Source: Micromonospora sp. WMMD961
GTDB taxonomy: Bacteria; Actinomycetota; Actinomycetes; Mycobacteriales; Micromonosporaceae
DNA length: 64,000 nt
Assembly (NCBI RefSeq): GCF_029626145.1
Contig: NZ_JARUBJ010000002.1
Coordinates: forward strand, 1,580,501 to 1,644,500
Direction of reading: 5' to 3'
Below are positions 57,688-64,000 of the stretch, in pieces; position 1 is the stretch's first letter, and each line of letters starts with the position of its first letter. A program made the translations under genes and the position numbers. The notes beneath the pieces are model-generated. The model made no database searches. It was given only the letters and a program-made list of their open reading frames with translations, and was not told where the DNA came from.

Positions 57688-58728
57688 ATGGCCGCCGTGA
57701 TCCCTACCTCCCCGCTGCGCGCCTCCGGTTCACTCTTCGGCCTCGCCTACGGTGACGCGCTCGGCAAGCCGACCGAATTCCTCAGCGTCGCTGAGATCGA
57801 GCACCGCTACGGCCCGGCCGGTCCCCGTGAGCTGTCCGGCGATCCGGCCCTGGTCACCGACGACACCCAGATGGCGCTCGCCGTGGGCTGGGCGCTGCAC
57901 GAGGCTCCGTCGTTGACGCCGGAGGCGGTGGAGCCGCTGCTGCGGCGGCGCTTCGTGGCCTGGTCGGTCAGCCCGGACAACAACCGTGCCCCGGGGATGA
58001 CGTGCCTGCGCGCCTGCGCCGAGCTGAGCCGTGGGCTGCCGTGGCAGGCGGCGACGGTGGTCGGGTCGAAGGGGTGCGGCGCCAACATGCGGGTCACCCC
58101 GGTCGGGCTGATCGACGTCGACCTGGACACGCTGGCCGGCCTGGCCCAGTTGCAGGCTGGGCTGACTCACGGGCACCCGACCGGGCTGGCCGCCAGCGAG
58201 CTGACCGCGTACGCGGTCCACGCGCTGCGCGGGGGCGTCACGCTGCCTGAGCTTCCCGCGCTTCTCACCGAGCGGGCGTTCGCCCAGCGCCTGGTCTACC
58301 GGGAGCAGTGGCTGGGGGACCTGTGGCAACGTGCCGGGGCCGGCACGCCGGAGGCGTTCATCGCCCCGGGCTGGGACGAGTGCCTGGCGGTGCTGCGCCG
58401 ACTCACCGCCGCCCTGGGACGGCCGGACGACGGCGCTGACCCGTGCCGGGCCACCGGGGAGGGCTGGGTGGCCGAGGAGGCACTGGCCACCGCGCTGCTC
58501 TGCGCCGTACGGCACGCCGACGACCCGGTCACCGCCCTGGCCCGGGGCGCGACCACCGCCGGCGACTCCGACTCGATCGCCGCCCTGGCTGGCGCGTTCG
58601 TCGGCGCGGCCGTGGGGATGGCCGCCTGGCCGAGCGGGTGGGCCGGCCGCATCGAGTACGCGGACCAGCTCGCCACCCTCGGCGAAGCCTGGGACCGACC
58701 CGCCCGCACACCCCCAGCCCGGGCCTGA
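57688..58728 (+). CDS. ADP-ribosylglycohydrolase family protein
   Basis: A 346-residue protein with the DraG/ARH fold: LFGLAYGDALGKPTEF, the metal-binding TDDTQMALA, and the second metal site GDSDSIAALAGAFVGA. It should remove ADP-ribose from proteins, nucleic acids or small molecules. ATG 57688 agrees with the family start; no ADP-ribosyltransferase is nearby. Confidence 0.9.
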   Translation: MAAVIPTSPLRASGSLFGLAYGDALGKPTEFLSVAEIEHRYGPAGPRELSGDPALVTDDTQMALAVGWALHEAPSLTPEAVEPLLRRRFVAWSVSPDNNRAPGMTCLRACAELSRGLPWQAATVVGSKGCGANMRVTPVGLIDVDLDTLAGLAQLQAGLTHGHPTGLAASELTAYAVHALRGGVTLPELPALLTERAFAQRLVYREQWLGDLWQRAGAGTPEAFIAPGWDECLAVLRRLTAALGRPDDGADPCRATGEGWVAEEALATALLCAVRHADDPVTALARGATTAGDSDSIAALAGAFVGAAVGMAAWPSGWAGRIEYADQLATLGEAWDRPARTPPARA

Positions 58729-58738
58729 TCCACCGGGG

Positions 58739-58816
58739 TGATCCACTCGGGTTCCTGAAAGTCGGGGTGTCCCGTGGCGTCTGTCACCACGTTCTTCCAG
58801 GAAGCTGAGTCGATCA
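58739..58816. repeat. Long hairpin element 2 (GATCGAC family)
   Basis: Arms 58739-58769 and 58785-58816 are imperfect complements (about three-quarters paired), with a 15-base loop. The right arm, read on the minus strand, begins TGATCGACTCAG. It starts 10 bases after the ADP-ribosylglycohydrolase stop and may end its transcript. Confidence 0.65.
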
Positions 58817-58887
58817 TGCCCTCCCGGTCAGGCGAGGACCGGTGGTCAGGGCGACGGCGTGGTCAGGGCGCTGCGGCAGCGGGGTGG

Positions 58888-59424
58888 TCAGGCGGTGGGC
58901 AGGTGCCGCAGGCTGCGGACCTTCTGCCACAGGTCAGCGTCGCAGCGGCCGGCGTGATCCTCGAACGCGGCCGAGCTGAGTCGGATCGGCTCGGTCAGGC
59001 TCAGGTAGCTGTCGTGCTCCGCGCCGGGGTCCCAGTTCCGGGTGGGGATCCGTACGTGGTCGTCCCGGTCGCCCTTGTCCTGGCTGGTGATCTTGAGGAC
59101 GTCGGCGCCCCGGGAGTCGGCGCGCAGCACCAGGCAGGGACGCACCTTCGACCCGCTGCCGTCGGCGTACGGCACGTCGGCCCACCAGATCTCTCCCGGT
59201 GCCGGAGCGCCGGCCGCGCGTTCGGTGTCGCGTGAGCGGGGCTTGGTGGACGGCCGATCGGTGCCGCGTGGCCTCGGCGCCGTGGAGCGACGGCCAGGGC
59301 GGGTGCCCCGACCCGGCCGGGTGCCCGGACGGCGGTCGGCCACCCGGTGCCGCCAACTGTTCCACGCCCAGCCGGCGGTCACCGCCAGCAGGATCGCCAC
59401 CGCCCAGAGCAGCGCCTCGGGCAT
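58888..59424 (-). CDS. Membrane-anchored PemK/MazF-family protein
   Basis: A 178-residue protein: an N-terminal transmembrane helix (about 4-22), an Arg/Pro/Thr-rich spacer (about 26-72), and a PemK/MazF fold (GEIWWADVPYADGSGSKVRP, CLVLRAD, ITSQDKGDRDDHV, LSLTEPIRLSSAAF). MazF-type proteins are usually soluble RNases paired with an antitoxin. Here there is a membrane anchor and no antitoxin gene beside it. Confidence 0.85.
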   Translation of the reverse strand: MPEALLWAVAILLAVTAGWAWNSWRHRVADRRPGTRPGRGTRPGRRSTAPRPRGTDRPSTKPRSRDTERAAGAPAPGEIWWADVPYADGSGSKVRPCLVLRADSRGADVLKITSQDKGDRDDHVRIPTRNWDPGAEHDSYLSLTEPIRLSSAAFEDHAGRCDADLWQKVRSLRHLPTA

Positions 59425-61884
<2,460 letters not shown>

Positions 61885-62042
61885 TCCCGGCCGGACGGTC
61901 GCGGCGACAACTGGCGGCGTATACCAACTTAATTACGACTACGACCGATTCGTGACTGTCATACCGGGAAACCGGGGGCTGAGGGCGTTTCATTGGGTCA
62001 CGGCGTACCGCACCGGCACGCCGACGCTCGTCGGGAGGTGTG

Positions 62043-64000
62043 GTGGAGACCGCCGATCCACGCAACTCGCTCCCTCCGGGGCGGGCGACTCCGTTCGCCA
62101 CCTTCGTCGTCGGCATCCTGGTGGTCGCCGCGCTGACCGCTGGCGTTCCGCTGGCGAAACTTCCCGCCGAGGTCTCCGGGCTGCCGGTGGCGTTCTGGAC
62201 GATGGCCGTGCTCGCGGTGGTCTGCGACGCCCGGCCGTTCGTCCCACCGGGGCGTCGGCAGACCTCCGCGGTGTTCCCGTCCACCTGCTTCACCTTCGCG
62301 ATCCTGCTCGGCTGGGGCCTCGGCCCCGCGGTGGTGGTGCAGGCGGTCGGGGTGATCGTCTCCGGCTGGCGGATGCGGCACGCGGCCTGGCGGACGGCGT
62401 TCAACGTCGGCCAGTACGCGTGCGCTCTCGCCGCCGCGTACGGGGTGATCCGGCTCGGCTCGGGCACCATCTTCTCCGGCGGGCGTCTGCACTGGACCGA
62501 CGTGGCTGCGGTCGGCGGTGCCACCCTGGCGTGGTTCGTCGTCAACTACGGGCTGGTCAGCTGGGCGGTGCGGCTGCGGTTCGGCGACCGCTGGTGGCCC
62601 ACCCTCCGCCAGGGTCTCGGCTTCGAGTTGCTCTCCACCGGCTCGCTGTTGCTGCTCGCCCCGGTGCTGGTCGCCGCCGCACGGGTCAGCGCGGCGTTGA
62701 TCCCGCTGGTGCTGGTGCCGCTCTTCGCGGTCTACCGGATGGCCCGGCTGACCGTCGAGCAGCAGCACCTCGCCGCCGCCGACCCGCTGACCGGGCTGCC
62801 GAACCGCAAGGCGCTGTTGGTCGAGGTGGCCGAGCAGGTGCACCTGCACGCCGAGCGGGCGGCCCGGGGTGAGCCCGGCGGGCAACTGGCGCTGCTCCTG
62901 ATCGACCTGGACCGTTTCAAGAACGTCAACGACGCTCTCGGTCACGCCGTGGGCGACCGGCTTCTGGTCGAGGTCAGCGCCCGGCTCACCGATGTGCGGC
63001 CCCGACCACAGATGATCGCCCGGCTCGGCGGAGACGAGTTCGCCATCGTGATGACCGGCCTGACCGATGTCGGTCAGGCGCGGGAGTTGGCCGACCGGGT
63101 GGTGCAGGCGCTGGCCGAGCCGGTGCCGCTCGACGGGCTGCCGTTGGACGTCGGCGGTTCGATCGGGATCGCGCTCTTTCCCGAACATGGCGAGGACTTC
63201 GCCACCCTGATGCGCCACGCCGACGTGGCGATGTACGACGCGAAGCACCGCAACGACACGGTGGCCGTCTACGCCCCCGAATCCGACCACAACTCCGCCG
63301 AGCGACTCGGCCTCCTCGCCGACCTGCGCCGGGTGCTGGAATCCAGCCCGTCGACGGAAGGGCCGTTCGACGCCGAGCAGCCCGATCGGCCGGAGGGGCC
63401 GTTCGAGGCGGATCCGGCGGGGCGCGGTGACGACGACGGGGTGGCCGAGCAGGCCGACGGGAACGGCCGGGACGTGGTGCCGAGCGGCGTCGAGCGGGTC
63501 GACGTACCCCTGGCCGCGAAGGCCGAGGTGCGCGGCGGTGACGGGGCGGCGCTGCCCATCGGGTCCCCGGCCGAGCCCGCACCACGCGCGGAGCCGGCGT
63601 CGGCGGTCGCCACCGCGCCGCCCGCCGGCCCCCGCTGGTGGGGGCGCCGTCGGCGCAACGCCGAGGAGTTGGTGCACGCCGACGAGCTGATCAACCGGAT
63701 CGCCACCGGGGCCGACCCGATCCGGGGCCGCAGCTCCCGTGCCCCGGCCGCCGGCAGCCGCTCGGGTTCGGCCCGGGAACGACGCGCCGGAGCGGGCAAC
63801 GGCCGCCGGGCACCGAACGCAGGCGCGCTGCCGGCCAGGGGCAACGGTGGTCCCTGGCCACGGCGTGACGCCGGGGCGGGCACGTCGGGGCAACCGGCCG
63901 GATCGACCGGGTGGGCACACGCGGACGGTGACGCGGCGGACGACGCCGGGGAAATCACTATGTACTACCAGCCGCAGATCGCCATCGCGACCGGCGAGGT
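62043..64000 (+). CDS. GGDEF-EAL membrane protein (3' end outside the window)
   Basis: At least 652 residues, truncated by the window edge. The N-terminal part (about 15-235) has about seven hydrophobic helices. A GGDEF domain follows (about 245-415) with DPLTGLPNRKAL and intact LGGDEF (329-333), so diguanylate cyclase activity is possible; no RxxD inhibitory site precedes it. A disordered Ala/Pro/Gly/Arg-rich segment of about 200 residues leads to ITMYYQPQIAIATGE, the start of an EAL phosphodiesterase domain. Start is GTG 62043 with GGGAGG just upstream. An A+T-rich patch at 61919-61950 may be its promoter. Confidence 0.9.
   Translation, partial: METADPRNSLPPGRATPFATFVVGILVVAALTAGVPLAKLPAEVSGLPVAFWTMAVLAVVCDARPFVPPGRRQTSAVFPSTCFTFAILLGWGLGPAVVVQAVGVIVSGWRMRHAAWRTAFNVGQYACALAAAYGVIRLGSGTIFSGGRLHWTDVAAVGGATLAWFVVNYGLVSWAVRLRFGDRWWPTLRQGLGFELLSTGSLLLLAPVLVAAARVSAALIPLVLVPLFAVYRMARLTVEQQHLAAADPLTGLPNRKALLVEVAEQVHLHAERAARGEPGGQLALLLIDLDRFKNVNDALGHAVGDRLLVEVSARLTDVRPRPQMIARLGGDEFAIVMTGLTDVGQARELADRVVQALAEPVPLDGLPLDVGGSIGIALFPEHGEDFATLMRHADVAMYDAKHRNDTVAVYAPESDHNSAERLGLLADLRRVLESSPSTEGPFDAEQPDRPEGPFEADPAGRGDDDGVAEQADGNGRDVVPSGVERVDVPLAAKAEVRGGDGAALPIGSPAEPAPRAEPASAVATAPPAGPRWWGRRRRNAEELVHADELINRIATGADPIRGRSSRAPAAGSRSGSARERRAGAGNGRRAPNAGALPARGNGGPWPRRDAGAGTSGQPAGSTGWAHADGDAADDAGEITMYYQPQIAIATGE

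Overview
The window reads as a chromosomal segment of a high-G+C actinomycete, most likely a Micromonosporaceae member close to Micromonospora. I infer this from the strong G/C bias at third codon positions, frequent GTG starts, 4-bp ATGA/GTGA gene overlaps, leaderless promoters, and the types of protein present (MmyB-type regulator, DUF1996, ALF repeats, SigK/RskA-like pair, DUF6232, cysteine desulfurase-MnmA-MetE order). No rRNA, CRISPR array, complete insertion sequence or prophage is visible. The last gene runs off the right edge.

1-7.8 kb: an L,D-transpeptidase lipoprotein; two identical tRNA-Lys(CUU) genes flanking a 1026-residue secreted protein (M91-like metalloprotease, VWD domain, three C-terminal repeats); a regulator divergent from a short-chain dehydrogenase; a PcaC-like protein. 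7.8-20 kb: an accessory polysaccharide region with a quinone-reductase remnant, an SGNH esterase with a ricin-type lectin domain, a GH3-CBM6 glycosidase broken by one extra G, a DUF4956-VTC-CotH operon whose kinase carries a cellulose-binding module, and a parallel beta-helix protein with the same lectin type. Operator-like palindromes of LacI and xylanase type sit in front of several of these genes. 20-31 kb: DUF1996, DUF6582, GH15 and DUF72 proteins, a Clp-N/HTH protein behind a doubled palindrome, a large ALF-repeat protein ending in an HEARH domain followed by a small lipoprotein, and a VapBC pair.

31-44 kb: GNAT, NagZ-like GH3 divergent from a ROK repressor, two ABC systems, a ribokinase-type kinase, a membrane alpha/beta-hydrolase, DoxX, and two DUF6232 paralogues separated by a copy of a dispersed repeat also found at 16.6 kb. 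44-50.4 kb: crotonase, a ThDP-dependent enzyme, DUF202 proteins, a GNAT protein and electron transfer flavoprotein subunits; the ThDP and ETF genes share a palindromic operator and probably belong to an acyl-CoA oxidation regulon.

50.5-64 kb: a SigK/RskA-like pair divergent from a DUF4397-sortase F operon with matching ECF-type promoter motifs, then a housekeeping run (cysteine desulfurase, mnmA, MetE-like, VOC, ADP-ribosylglycohydrolase, membrane-anchored PemK-like protein, ligA, and a truncated GGDEF-EAL protein). Three related long hairpins lie in the gaps of the last block.
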